From assembly GCF_034702125.1 (NCBI RefSeq), contig NC_085872.1, positions 27,994,134 through 28,058,133 of the forward strand: DNA of 64,000 nt, in the 5' to 3' direction. The DNA comes from Engraulis encrasicolus (taxonomy: Eukaryota; Chordata; Actinopteri; Clupeiformes; Engraulidae). The notes below the pieces were generated by a model, which was not told the DNA's origin, did no database searches, and saw only the letters and a list, made by a program, of their open reading frames with translations. Positions 10,345-23,189 of the stretch are shown here, piece by piece. Made by a program: the position numbers and the translations under genes. Within the stretch, counting starts at the first letter, position 1. Each line of letters begins with the position of its first letter.

Positions 10345-12645
10345 TCAGAAGGAGGAATATGAACACAAGCAGTGGTGTAGTCTACTGTTTAGAAGTGGGT
10401 ATACTGTATATTCGGCCAGACATAGGCTCGGTGGTTACCAAGCTAGGGCTCGGGACGCCACCCCCTCGCGACCCCTCGCGACCAATCTAAGTGACAAAAA
10501 TGTTTGCGTCCATGTATCAGAGTTGTTGTACAAGGCACTTGAGCAAAGAGGCTATATGGTACGAAAATGTATTGCATCTCAATATCTCAATTTCCAACTC
10601 TCCATCGGAAAGATGTTCAATAGTCATGCCCTAATGCCCTAGTAAAATCTATTCTATCTATCTATAACAGTTCTTCGTCATTCATTTTACTTTTTAGATT
10701 AAGCACCTTGAGTAAAATGTGACAGTGCTTATAATATGAATATAATATAATATAATATAATATAATATAATATAATATAATACAATACATAATATAATAT
10801 AAAATAATATAATACAAATAATGCATAGGCCTATACCTGCTCTTGGATGTCAATAGATTCCTGGAGTATTTCCCTAGTGTCTACTGCCATCTAGTGGTCA
10901 GATTTCGGAACTGATCCTGGTCACGAATGATGGCTTACCCACTGGTGTTTACATTCACCTGAATTGGTTAGATAAAAAATCCAACAAAGTTTTGTTGTGC
11001 AAACCTGAAGTTTGTCCTTTCTGTGAAGTAAAGGTCATGAACTTGGGAAACAATTACTGATCCAAATTGGAAGTCACTATAAAAATGATTATGTTATAAA
11101 TAGTGTGAAAGGTTACAGTTTGATAATGCAAATTTCAACCAGAATTGAACATAATAATGTAATAAAAATTGTAATAATACATTTGTACAAAAAGTGATTG
11201 AAAAAAGAATGCACAATATATAGAACCTTTCAAGGGCACACACATGTGACAATATACAGTGTAGGCTATATTTATTTATATATTTATTTAAATGTTTTTG
11301 GTATACAGAGTGATTGTTTTGAAGTAGCAGAACACCATCACATCATGAAACAGGTTGTGTGTCTTCGACATGTCCATTTATTTCATAAAAAAAAAATCAT
11401 TAACAATTGGGCAGAACACTTAATATTTAAGTTTGAACTAAACTGGAATGTTCGTGAAAGTTAGACGAGGGGTCATATTGTTATTAAACACCTTAGCCTA
11501 CCTGTCACAGCCCTGGAAAGTCTACCCTGCAAACGCGAACCCACGGATGTTGAGATGATAGTTGTATAATCCGATCCAAATGGTGAGAACATGAGAACGT
11601 ATCAGCCCACTCCAGATGTACAAGGACATTTCGTAAATGCCTCGAGTTTACAATTTAGCAACCTTTAGCAACTACCAATACGCACTCCATGTTAGATTTT
11701 TGTTTGGGATGGATGACAGGGAGGCAGAAGCGTCTGATTGGTTGGTCGCAAGGAAACCATAGATAAATGGACACATTAATTGTGGCTATTCAGCCTTTCG
11801 GCATAGCCTAACCCCAGGCGCCGCCATCTTTGACCTGCATCATTACATTTTGCATTGATGCTACCACCACCTACAGGATAATGTGCGTATTAGTCTGGAA
11901 CTGATTGATGCTGGCCATCTAATTATGATACCGGTTAAATATGGCGCCGCTCTGACAGCAGCCGTGCCTGGTTAACACCAGACCTAATCACAGATCGAAA
12001 CGATTGTGTAGAACTAAAGGCAGTATGGGTGTTCCCAGGCTAACAGCAGCCCAGTGGTCAACTGAAAGGCGTTCATATCTGGAAATAGTAGGCTATACCT
12101 TCCGTCAGAGAATGATTGACGCAATCTCCGAATTAATAAAGTCTAATATATCGCTGTGTTGTTAAATTACAATGCTTCCATGAGAAGTGGCCGTTGATGA
12201 AACGGATATTCTAAATAGCCTATTGAAAATGATTTTTAAGTGGGTATACTGAACATTAGAAGTGGGTATACTGAACATTAGAAGTGGGTAGGCTATACGG
12301 AAATTACCAAAATTAAGAAGTGGATATAGCCTACGGCGTATAGCCTACCTGCGTTCTACGTAGACTACACCACTGAACACAAGCCTATTGTGGCTACATA
12401 GGCCTATAGGCCTATTTATTCTGAGGAAATCTAATGCAGTGTCCTTTTCAATCTGCAGTGTATGTTAAATATGATGGAATCAGAAAGTAAGTCTGTCATA
12501 AATGGTCTGTTATTGTTGCTTTTTTGCTCACATTCACAAGACCCTCTTTAAATGCATTGTTAATGTGTAGGCACTTTGCTGAAAGAGGCTGCCCTGCACT
12601 GCTACCTTGCGAGATTCCTACACAGACCTTGCTGCCCACCCCCAC

Positions 12646-12743
<98 letters not shown>

Positions 12744-13795
12744 ATATGCTATAGGCCTACACAAATTCAGGTTCATTAAAGAAACGTTTGGGGATCCTCA
12801 TGCAACTGAGGGTTCTTTGAGAGCCTTTAGATTAGATTAGATAAAATGGATTAGATTAGATAAAACATTATTGTCTGTTACACATGAAACAGAAAATTGT
12901 CTTTGCCGTGGCTTCAGTGATTCTCACAGACATTGGACAAGACTTGAAAAAAACAGGACAAACACAAGACAAGACGAAACATGCATGCTGAGGCTGGACA
13001 GCTGGTCATTGTTATTCTCTTGTTCAGTAGGGTTACAGCTGAGGGGATGAAGGATGTCTTGTATCTGTTTGTGTGCTCCAGTGGAAAATTGAACCATCGA
13101 CCTGATGGCAGCAGTTGGAAGGAGTGATGGAGGGGGTGAGTAACCTGATTTTCATCATCTGGCTGCGTTCAGCAACTACATGAGGGCGTTCCATTCCCTG
13201 CCGTACCGTAAGCGGAACGGCATACCAGAGGGCAGGGGTCCATGATCTGGAGAGGGGGTTAGATCATTTAGTGGCAAGTGGCATATGTGCCAGTGACATG
13301 CGGAAGTGCCGCAGTGGCATGTCCATTGATTTTACATTAACCACAGACCTATACTAATTATCATTAATAAGTGTAATCATATTTATTAATAGTAAGTATT
13401 ATTTTTAATTATTTATGTATTCTAGGTCTGTAATTACAACAGTTACCGGGCATGTCAAGCACCGTCACGGCATGTCACGTTGGTTACTATGTTACAGTGG
13501 CTACTACGATGTCAAACTGTGCCTAACCCTAAACTTATTCCTAAACCTAAGTTTTATAATTGCATGCCAGTGATGCTCCGCATGTCGATGTTGAACTGTG
13601 CCTAAACCAAACTCATTCCTAAACCTAACCTGTTAGTGAAAATTGTGTGTAGGCTACACCAACCTATAAACATGTCGAACTGTGCCTAAACCAAAACTCA
13701 TTCCAAAACCTAACCTGTTTTAAAATGTGTTTTATATAGCATGCCACTGATGCCACTTCCGCATGTCACTGGCACTGCCACTGAATGATATAACT
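10345..13795. other. Repeat-rich spacer without recognised genes
   Basis: It contains a (TATAA)n run at 10733-10815, a short tandem repeat of TATACTGAACATTAGAAGTGGG around 12236-12300, a CA microsatellite (12650-12740) and a LINE-like block at 12826-13250. The motif CTGTGCCTAAACC with AACTCATTCC occurs three times between 13510 and 13720. No V exon or other gene is visible. Confidence 0.4.
12650..12740. repeat. (CA)n microsatellite
   Basis: A pure CA run of about 90 bp. It is non-coding. Confidence 0.95.
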
Positions 13796-14107
13796 CAGTG
13801 GTTCTCAAACTTTTTGTGTGAAGTACAACCCGAGAAAAAATTGAGGTCTCTGAGTACCACCTTGAATACAAACATTAGAATATCGCAGCAAAGGCATTCC
13901 ATATTCACTTTTGCCAGTCAATACAGGAGAGGTTCATAACGGCATCAACAGCTATGGTCACATTAAGTGCAAGTTTGTTTTTAAATTTCTTGCTTGCCTA
14001 GTATTATTCTGCATTATGTTTTCAGATTCATACAGTTCAAGTACCACCAGAGATGTCTCAAGTAGCCTACCACCAGTGGTACGCGTACCACAGTTTGAGC
14101 ACCACTG
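13796..14107. mobile_element. hAT-type MITE with 8-bp target-site duplication
   Basis: Terminal inverted repeats CAGTGGTTCTCAAACTTTTT (left) and AGTTTGAGCACCACTG (right) bound 312 bp. Flanking 8-mers ATATAACT (13788-13795) and ATCTAACT (14108-14115) match at 7 of 8 positions. Eight-base duplications and CAGTGGTTCTCAAAC ends are characteristic of hAT/Charlie-type elements. No transposase remains. Confidence 0.88.
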
Positions 14108-14641
14108 ATCTAACTCCTACTGATGATGATCTGGTCACCACTGTACAGCTCAGATAGGGAGAGTTGATGTAAGACAGTAATTTTGATAGCCTGGTTCACT
14201 ATGTGTGACAGTTGGTTTATTTTTACAGTGTATCATATTGTCCTTGAATTCTTGACATGTAGGCCTATTCTATAGACTACCTGCTCTATACATGCTCTTA
14301 CTTACGTCCCAAAAGAAACGCACTATAAACAGAATGCTGCATAGATCGGTGGGACAACAGGTGGTAAGACAAAGAGATGTGCCACTGCCACAGTTTAGAA
14401 AATAGAAAATAGACGGAGCATTTGTTGCTTCTGCGCGGCCTCACCAACAAATTCCTTCAAAAATGTCTTCTGTTCATCTCTAAAGAGTCAATATAGTCTA
14501 TAATCTCTCCTGCGACTCCTCAATGCAAGCTGCCATTGATATTGAAGCAAATGTTCGGTCTACTTTCTGGCTGAACCCATGGCATGCTCTATACATTGGT
14601 TCCGGCTATTTGTAGGCCTACACAGACGAATGCGTACGCAG

Positions 14642-16136
14642 CTAGGGATTCCAAAATGCTAGGCGGCTAGGTGTTTAACATGGGAAGTTCAATTGGAGTA
14701 GTATAGCGCGTGGTTAGAACCCGTTTTCTCGTCAGCTGGATGTTGTTGCGGTCTCTGTCGTCTCTGCACTGCTACCAACTCAATTCTGGGATAACATATC
14801 TTACAGTGAGTACATCAGAATCGATTCCTATGCTTTGTAAATGAAGTTTTATTGTATCACACCAATCCAATCACACGTGAAGAGGACGTTTGAGTGATGG
14901 CAGCTTCCAAACAATCAGAAGCCACCGCCGACCGCGAAAGCCCGCCTTGTCAGCAGTGGCTAACACTTTGCAACACAATAAGGTCGTTCATGATGGTGTT
15001 TTTTCAACCAGGCAGCAAATTTGATAGGCAGCGAGCATGCTCACTGTGTCCGCGTGAAGCATCCTGGTTAGAATTTCCGTTAACAACGCAGCATAAGGGA
15101 GTGACCTCTGCGCCGCAGTCGTGTCACATGGTGTTAAACCATCGCGGGAACAAAAGTTTTGTCAAGCAGCCACGCAGTACCACAAGAGCAACTGCTGGGC
15201 AGAAGACCTCCTCCATGCCGTCGGTAATCTGCTGTGATTGGCATTCATCAATCTGACGTGAATTGCAGGTGTAGCCCACATGCTTGTGAGGCAGCTCACT
15301 CGCTGCTCCAAGTAGGAAGCAGCGTTTTTTATGTCTTGGGAAATCACGTTAGAAAAAACTGTCCAACTTGTTTGCCAAGCATTCAACTCTACCTTTATGT
15401 GACTAAGCAGATCTCGTGTTGATCAAGCATTTTTATGCTTGGTTTCGTCCGTGCCTAATATAACGTTTTTCAGAGCACATGGCAAAGAATTCCGAGCGAC
15501 ATGATAGTATGTTCTTCTAAACGGTGTCACAGACATGACAGCGTGCGAGTAAGTGGATAAAACCGCCAGCCGAGAAGACAACAGGTTCTTGTCATACACT
15601 GTGCAGGGCTCCAATGGCACTTCCAATAAGGTCATTCATGATGGCGTTTTTTCAACCAGGCAGCAAATTTGCTAGGCAGCGAGCATGCTCACTGTGTCCG
15701 TGTGAAACATCCTGGTTAGAATTTCCGTTCACGACGCAGTTTAAGGGAGTGACCTCTGCGCGGCAGTCGTGTCACATGGCGTTAAACCATCGCGGGAACA
15801 AAAGTTTTGTCAAGCAGCCACGCAGTACCACAAGAGCAACTGCTGGGCAGAAGACCTCCTCCATGCCGTCGGTAATCTGCTGTGATTGGCATTCATCAAT
15901 CTGACGTGAATTGCGGATGTAGCCCACATGCTTGTGAGGCAGCTCACTCGCTGCTCCAAGTAGGAAGCAGTGTTTTTTATGTCTTGGGAAATCACGTTAG
16001 AAAAAACTGTCCAACTTGTTTGCCAAGCATTCAACTCCACCTTTATTAGACTAAGCAGATCTCGTGTTGATCAAGCATTTTTATGCTTGGTTGCGACCGT
16101 GCCTATTGATAAACACCTAGCAGTTTGGAATCCCTG
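14642..16136. mobile_element. Non-autonomous DNA element with internal 480-bp tandem duplication
   Basis: The ends are inverted copies: TAGGGATTCCAAAATGCTAG at the left, and at the right the complement of CAGGGATTCCAAACTGCTAG, both followed by GGTGTTTA. Inside, 14978-15457 and 15625-16105 are direct repeats, more than 90% identical by eye. Both copies hold a matching open stretch on the plus strand (around ACSLCP and HRGNKSFVKQPRS), but neither resembles a transposase I know. The target-site duplication is unclear. Confidence 0.65.
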
Positions 16137-16216
16137 ACTGCGCGCGCAATCAAAAGTTTATAAATATTCAAAATGTATATGGCTATGTACCAGACCGTAG
16201 TGTGTGTAGCTCTGCT

Positions 16217-16229
16217 GCACCAGGGGGCG
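16217..16229 (+). promoter_or_regulatory. CTCF-like site in the V-V spacer
   Basis: GCACCAGGGGGCG matches 12 of 13 positions of the vertebrate CTCF core consensus. It lies between the proximal V genes and the distal V cassette array, where a boundary element would be plausible. This rests on the motif alone. Confidence 0.35.
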
Positions 16230-16589
16230 CCGAAGCTACACAAACACCGTCTGGTGACAACCAGGCTACTTCACCCAGATTGACTCCTAGATACTGCACT
16301 GCCCTAAAGAAATGGATGGCCATGAAATGTGTAATGTGATGTAATACAATGTTAATACAGTAGGCTATGTAAGCAGACCTGATTGTCAAACCATTATGGT
16401 TGCTGTGGGGCCCCCGGGAGGACAGATATACTTTGTGTCATAAGGGCTAGGAATTAAGGATATGTCTACCAACTGTACTCATCACCACAGATTCATTTTT
16501 CAGTATTGCATCTTGATGGCCAATCAGGGGGTCTCTGGCAGGTGGAGGCCCCTAGGCTGCAGCCATATCTAGCCTGTGCGTTAATCCGG

Positions 16590-16755
16590 CCCTACATACA
16601 TATATAGGCCTACATACATACAGTACATACATACATACATACATACATACATACATACATACATACATACATACATACATACATACTGTACATACATACA
16701 TACATACCGGTACATACATACATACAGGTACATACATACATACATACATATGTAT
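16590..16755. repeat. (ACAT)n tetranucleotide array
   Basis: About 160 bp of ACAT/GTAT units, interrupted by a few variant units (CAGT, CCGG). A similar short array lies at 4665-4703. Confidence 0.9.
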
Positions 16756-17449
16756 ATACAAAAAATGGCATGTTTGTGGTGTGGTGTTTGTGATGAGGTC
16801 CAGGGGACATTTATTCAAAAAAGCTTGAGAACCTTGAAACAAGAATCCTTCCCTCTCTACTCGCATATGATGGCTGCGTGAAGCTGGCCCCCCTTCCGAC
16901 CCAAAATGCTGAAATAACACTGCAGATTGTTTGCTACCTTTGTGCCGGATTGTGCTGTAAAAAAAATTGTTTGTGCCGTTAAGTATTTTGAGGAATTCAA
17001 ATTCACAGGTGCATGAAATGAATAAAGAACCAAACACCAGCATTTCAGGTGTTGTTCATGACATTGCAGGCTACGTTTAGACAAGGAACTGGCCATTTTA
17101 AAATATGAGTTTTTTAGATATTCAATTTTTAATTTTTCAATTGATCATAATTCATATTCTGAGGGTTGTTGTATTCCAAGCTGATTGTGTAATTTGTAGA
17201 GCCAGAAAAGAGCTTTCAAACAACACCACAGACAGCTTTTTGTGACTAACACTGACTGATATAATCAAGGCTGAATGTATAGTGTCCTACCCTCACATGT
17301 GAACCTTTCCTAGTCTGTTTCTCCCTTAATATTAGTGTCAGATTCAAACCAATGCAGTTCTGGGGTGCTACCTTGCTATTAAAAAGAGACACCAAGTATG
17401 ATTGAAATCTGGGTCGGTCGGGTCCCAAAGTGTCTGATTTCACGTGAAA

Positions 17450-17530
17450 TGACCCTAATAATACATTTTATTTGTAGCGCCATTCAAGGTACCCAAGGAC
17501 ACTTAACAGTACAGAATTAAAAAATTGTAG
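17450..17530 (-). mobile_element. LINE/SINE 3' tail fragment
   Basis: On the minus strand the sequence ends GTACCTTGAATGGCGCTAC then AAATAAAATG and an A/T-rich run. This is the usual 3' end of L2-clade LINEs and their SINE partners in fish. Only the tail is recognisable. Confidence 0.5.
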
Positions 17531-17792
17531 TATGTTAAAACAACTATAGAAATAAGCAGTCAAACAGTAGAAAGAAACAAAAGTCAGCAATACAAGACAA
17601 AAGGCCCAATAGTAAATAAAAGTTAGCAATACTTGTAGGTAGGCCCTACAGAAGTATGACACAGAAATAACATCAGAGCAAGAAAAAAGTCAATAAAATA
17701 AAAGATAAGTGAGGTTAAAATAAATAAATAAATAATAAATAAATAAATCAGTAAATTACCATTGTGAAGGGAAAGAAATGCGTGTATTCAGG

Positions 17793-18101
17793 CTATACAT
17801 AACTATATTCATCTACCTTCTTTAAAAGATCTGCCAGGCTCGGGGACCTCACACGCTTCAGCAATGCCTGTTTGACTGCAGCTGATCCGAGGAACCCATT
17901 CAGAGCTCTGTTGAACCTGTGGTCACAGATTCTCTCTTGCATGTGGAAGTCCCTCATGCTTTGGTCTCTCTGTTTGGCTACAAGATAGTCCTCATCATCC
18001 AACTTGTCCAGTTCTGCTTGAATGAGTGCGTTCTCATTTTTCAGGCGCGCGATCATTTCTTCCTCCTCCTTTATCATCGCTGCCTCTGCGTTGACCTCCA
18101 T
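17793..18101 (-). CDS. Hypothetical 102-residue acidic coiled-coil protein, single exon
   Basis: The frame runs from ATG at 18101 to a stop at 17793 without introns. The first half is charged and looks coiled-coil (EEEEMIARLKNENALIQAEL), followed by KQRDQSMRDFHMQERICDHR, and it ends LADLLKKVDEYSYV. A TATA-like TATATAAG lies about 100 bp upstream on the same strand (near 18200). Codon use looks protein-like, but I do not recognise the family. It could be a small intronless gene, a retrocopy, or a mobile-element gene piece sitting inside the TRG V spacer. Confidence 0.35.
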   Translation of the reverse strand: MEVNAEAAMIKEEEEMIARLKNENALIQAELDKLDDEDYLVAKQRDQSMRDFHMQERICDHRFNRALNGFLGSAAVKQALLKRVRSPSLADLLKKVDEYSYV

Positions 18102-18705
18102 GGAAGGGATACTCTTCTCCCATTGGCACTTAGATCACTCAATCTCTCTTGATGCCTCTATTTCGTGGGAACAGGTGGGCATTGAATTGTGTAGCCTACT
18201 TATATAAAGGAAATGGCCGGGGTAGGCTACATTGCATTTACACCAAATTGGGAAGTGAAGAGACTGACACATCAGAATGTCTTTGTTGCATACAGTATTA
18301 GAAATAAAAGAAAGAAATCATTACTTATTAATCACATTGTTTTTAACCAAGGATGACCAGATACGTCCTTTTTCCTCTCTAAACATTTGAAAGGTTTGGT
18401 GTCCAAAAGGCATATTCTACATTTTTTGCCATACAGTATATCTTTTTTTCCAACATTGCAATTTTCAAGATTTTAGAACATGTTCAATATGTCAATATGA
18501 CATCATATTTTGTTTTGGGTCTTCTGTAAAGTTGGTCAAATGTCACTTACGCCCCTCTGGCTCCAAACCCTCGATATGCATTTGACATGATATTAAAGAG
18601 TGAAGTGAAATGACATTACGAGCCAAGGGCCAAATTTGCCCCCCAGGCCTTGTTTGGCGCCTCATAGCATACCGTATCTGCAATAGGCTATATGGGCCTA
18701 GACCA

Positions 18706-18891
18706 TTAATGACAAGTTTTAAACTGAATTCTAAAATTCACTGGAAGCAATGACCTAAGAACTTTGTTGTTGGTTAAAAATCTAGCTGCAGCATTTTGGA
18801 TTAGTTGCACATGCCTGAATGACATTTGGGAGAGCCAGTAATGCTTGAAAGCAATGTAAATGAACCCTCCAGACATGGTCAAAATGGTCAA
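18706..18891 (-). pseudogene. LINE reverse-transcriptase fragment
   Basis: The translated frame contains VQLIQNAAARFLTNN and LLPVNFRIQFKTCH. This is the thumb-side motif found near the C-terminus of L2/Rex-type LINE polymerases (QNAAARLL...LPVxxRIxFK). It is truncated on both sides. Confidence 0.7.
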
Positions 18892-19790
18892 AAATAAAAT
18901 AAAATAGAAATAGCCTTATTTCATAGACATCCAAATCCTAATTTGTAAAGCACCCTTCCCAAATACTGAAAACCCACAAAAAGGGAGGCATTTCTCCATT
19001 AGGCCTATGTAATTCAGTTTTTATTTCACAAAACTGAAAATGTAATGCCTTCAAAAGTACCTGTGTGAACCCTTTAGGCTAGTACTCTATAGATTGGGGC
19101 ATTGCGCAATAAACTTCACGCTAGGCCTAAACATCATTCATACACACCGAGATCATGCGTGAGCAGAGACCCTGAGACAGTTTCTCGTGTTACATTAGGC
19201 CTACAGTGTGCGCAATATTGTGAGTTTACACATATATATTGTGAGTGTGACTTTTGATAATTTGAGACACGTAGGGCGATTCTCCAATTAAGGAACAATT
19301 TATGTCCCTGGCGAATATTGAAGATTAACTACCGGTATGTCTATATTTCACCCACATTTAGTAAAGGGAACTTGGAAAAAAAAAAAATCATGGTTCAATT
19401 ATGCTCTCTATATTACTCTACAGAGGCTTGAAAACTCTCTAAACTTTTCAAAACTTAATAAATGGTATTTCTCTAAAATGTAATTGTTTTTTGTCAAGAA
19501 TTTTTCAAGCTTGTTTATATTGTGATATTAATGGTCTTATGGTAGATTCATTGGCCTGCCCCCTACAGGTGATGCAATATGAAATGTGTGAAAAGATGAA
19601 CCCATGCATAAATTACACACCAATGATAAACATTTTGTTCTTCAACAAGATTGTATAAATAAAACAAGCAGTTGCCTAATTAGCTGTTCTGCATTTGTCG
19701 GGTAGATCGTTAATATCAGCCCAAGCCTAGCCTACTTCTTAAAGACAATTCCTGTTTCATGTGTTACAGACAAGCACCTGATACAAGTTA
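18892..19790. other. Intergenic sequence before the distal V array
   Basis: I see no exon, RNA gene or well-bounded repeat, apart from A-runs near 19376. Confidence 0.3.
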
Positions 19791-19811
19791 TTTGTGGTTT
19801 GTCCCTGTCAT

Positions 19812-19814
<3 letters not shown>

Positions 19815-19877
<63 letters not shown>
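19815..19877. repeat. (GA)n microsatellite abutting the TRGV4 nonamer
   Basis: A pure GA run of about 60 bp ends in the V4 recombination-signal nonamer (19876-19884). GA/CT runs recur just downstream of other V signals in the array. Confidence 0.95.
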
Positions 19878-19880
<3 letters not shown>

Positions 19881-19913
19881 TTGTTCAAGTTGTCTGCAGT
19901 TGCACCTACTGTG

Positions 19914-20416
19914 GTCGTCAGAATACAAGTCCCAGCAGGCACAGTAGTAAACTGCACTATGAGAGTTTTTCACATTAGATATCTTTAATGTAAACAAACT
20001 ATTACTTCTTTTCTCTACGTCAAAATCCTTATCAGAGCCAGGTTCCTGTGTTTTGCTTCCGCCGCTTATTGAAATATAAAAGATTCTCCTGAAGGCCTCT
20101 CCATCCTTCTTCTGGTACCAGTGGATGTAGCTCCAGCAGCCTGATCCATGAGTGCAGCTAATGGAGACGTACTTCCCACGACTTCCAGTCACACTGATCT
20201 CCTGATGAAGTTCCACAGCCTCCAGGCCTGAAGTGCAAATATCAGAGGACAGTGTAAAGTTAGCGAAGCCGACTATGTCTGAATTTCAAACATGCATAAT
20301 GTAACAGAAGGATGTTAGAAATATACATCATGATTAGTCTGACCTGCTTCTGTAGTCTGAGCCGTAACACCTGTGGTGCTGAGGATGATGAGTGTGCAGC
20401 AAAGGGCTGTATCCAT
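19914..20416 (-). CDS. TRGV4, gamma variable gene of the cassette family
   Basis: The leader starts MDTALCCTLIILSTT at 20416. Two donors are possible: ACAG/GTGTTA at 20371, the usual place, or GCAG/GTCAGA at 20344. The second adds nine in-frame residues (GVTAQTTEA) and recreates the family donor context. The V exon (19914-20227) has SISCTHGSGCWSYIHWYQKK and ends YYCACWDLYSDDH, with both accessory Cys. The signal is CACAGTA (19907-19913), 22-bp spacer, nonamer ACAAAATTC. Upstream are 17 GCT units (20474-20524), the longest in the family, and an inverted CCAAT box (20597-20604). Confidence 0.9.
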
Positions 20417-20472
20417 CCTTCTCCTGATGACCAACAGCAGAGAGTGGTTGGTGAACACCAGATACAGTCTGT

Positions 20473-20526
<54 letters not shown>

Positions 20527-20689
20527 GATGGCTACAGCTCTCATCTTTGGCCTTGCAGGAGGAGGAGTTGGGGCTCAGCATCAAATGGCATATTAGCCAA
20601 TCAGAGGGCTGAAGAGGGCATATCAGAAATGTTTTAACATGCACAAGTCTACTGCACAGCATTTCATCTGAGACACAGGAGGCATGAAT

Positions 20690-21180
<491 letters not shown>

Positions 21181-21259
21181 CCAGCATTTTTGACATCTAT
21201 ACATAGAGGCCAAGTCTTTGAGGCTTTTGTGCAGGTTGTCTACAGTCTCTTCCACTGTG

Positions 21260-22022
21260 GGAGCCACTTTTCCAGCAGGCACAGTAGTAAACTGCACTAT
21301 GAGAGTTCTTCAAATTAGATATATTTAACGTAAATAAACTATTATTTTTTCTCTCTACGTCAAAAGCCTTATCAGAACCAGGTTCCCGTGTTTTGCTTCC
21401 ATCACTTATTTTGATGTAAAAGATTCTCTTGAAGGCTTCTCCATCCTTCTTCTGGTACCAGTGGACATAATATCGACATTCTGATACATCTTTGCATGTA
21501 ATGGAGACTTCTGTCCCACGTCCAGCAGTCACACTGATCTCCTGATGAAGCCGCTGGGCACCCACCACTGGAATGACAGAAACAATACATGAATATGAGC
21601 ACAGCTAACTTTGTCTTTCAGTCCAAACATGTTCTGACTTTTGTAATTAAATCAGATGCGGAGTAATGGTTTGGCAGATGGTCTTGGAATTTGAAGGTCA
21701 CAGGTTTGAGTCCCATACCATGCACAGCTGAAATGCCCTTGAGTAAGGTAAATAACCCCACATTGCTCCAGGGAGTGCACTGATGCCCAACTGTAGGTCA
21801 TATTGGATTGAAGTGTATGTTGTATAATGGAGCTCAATTTAATGTAAGATAAAAACGTACGTTTTTTGATATGCCACACTTACACTAACATTTTAATTCG
21901 TGGGTTATTGCCACTAACACTGTATTTCAAAATAAACACCATATTTAATATGAGTAAGTATGATATTCCATCTGACCTGTGGTGCTGAGGATGATGAGTG
22001 TGCAGCAAAGGGCTGTATCCAT
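21260..22022 (-). CDS. TRGV5, gamma variable gene of the cassette family
   Basis: The leader exon (21977-22022) is MDTALCCTLIILSTT with donor ACAG/GTCAG. The V exon (21260-21567) starts VVGAQRLHQEISVTAG, has ITCKDVSECRYYVHWYQ and ends YYCACWKSGS, with both accessory Cys. The signal is CACAGTG (21253-21259), 22-bp spacer, nonamer ACAAAAGCC (21222-21230). The leader intron carries a SINE (about 21640-21830) shared with V10. Upstream are nine GCT units (22080-22106) and an inverted CCAAT box (22179-22186). Confidence 0.92.
21640..21830 (+). mobile_element. tRNA-like SINE in the TRGV5 leader intron
   Basis: It contains a B-box-like AGGTTTGAGTCCCATACC and the flanking text TGGTCTTGGAATTTGAAGGT, then CTGAAATGCCCT and CCCCACATTG. 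The same block sits at the matching place in the V10 leader intron (30165-30320). Confidence 0.6.
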
Positions 22023-22992
22023 CCTTCCCCTGATGACCAACAGCAGAGAGTGGTTGGTGAACACCAGATACAGTATGTGGCTGCTGCTGCTGCTGCTGCT
22101 GCTGCTCTGATGGCTACAGCTCTCATCTTTGGCCTTGCAGGAGGAGGAGTTGGGGTTCAGCATCAAATGGCATATTAGCCAATCAGAGGGCTGAAGAGGG
22201 CATATCAGACATTCTTACTTCAGTTGGAGAATGATGCATACAAGTCTGTGGTTGTATTTTCATCTAAGGAATACAGGAGGTGAACATGCTGCCTTGGTTG
22301 CCCTTACTGCATCTGATGTCATTATTATGTCATTATCAAGGAGGATATGTTTTGCCAGGTTTTGTGTGCATTTACTTGTTTGGTGATTTGCAAAAAAAAT
22401 GACTTCCCAATGCATGCACAAAACACGAGGGAATTCTGACAGCATGCTGGTAAGTATCATGCCCTTTTCGTGATCTGAGCCGACATCGTATAGGTTTGCA
22501 CTTGCTACAAGTGCTCTTGTTATCTATGTAGGCCTATCTGAATATAGTTTAATATCCATGCATGTATCCATTAGTCAATTTTAGGGTTGGAAAGAAACAA
22601 TCACCAACATTTTCACTGTATTTGAAGGAACAGACTGGACTTAAGCTTCTACTCAGTAATCATTTCCCTGCACATCACCCGTGTGGAATTAAAACAAGTA
22701 TCTTATAAAACCAGATTAAATTTGCGGAAATATTAGAGTCTGTAAGTGACAAATTCATTGTGGGTAATGGTAGAGTATGATTAAAAAGTAATATAAACAT
22801 GAAACAGTACAGCAAACATTACATACAGTATAGACAGGACCATAGACAGAACCAAGACATTGGCAACAACATATAGCTTAAAATCCTACTAAACAAGAAA
22901 CATTCAAACGTGGATATAGAGATATAGCCTTTAGCCTGGTACAATATTGTTCTTAGTTTCAGTCTCATATCAGTATAAAGACATTGCTTAGA

Positions 22993-22997
<5 letters not shown>

Positions 22998-23066
<69 letters not shown>
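22998..23066. repeat. (CT)n microsatellite in a decayed V cassette
   Basis: A CT run of about 70 bp. It sits in the position that the CT run occupies in intact cassettes, about 130 bp downstream of the V relic. Confidence 0.95.
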
Positions 23067-23072
<6 letters not shown>

Positions 23073-23189
23073 CTCTCGGTCTAATGGAAAGACTAAGACA
23101 GGGTGTACAGTGATATGCCTTTCCCCCCTGCTTATCCCCCCTGGGATAACTACATGCTGTAGCCCACACACCAAGTGTTTTTCCACTGT

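Noticed and set aside
11500..11580. Possible extra J segment ending CTGTGACAG/GTAGGC
   Set aside because: No FGxG motif and no heptamer or nonamer.
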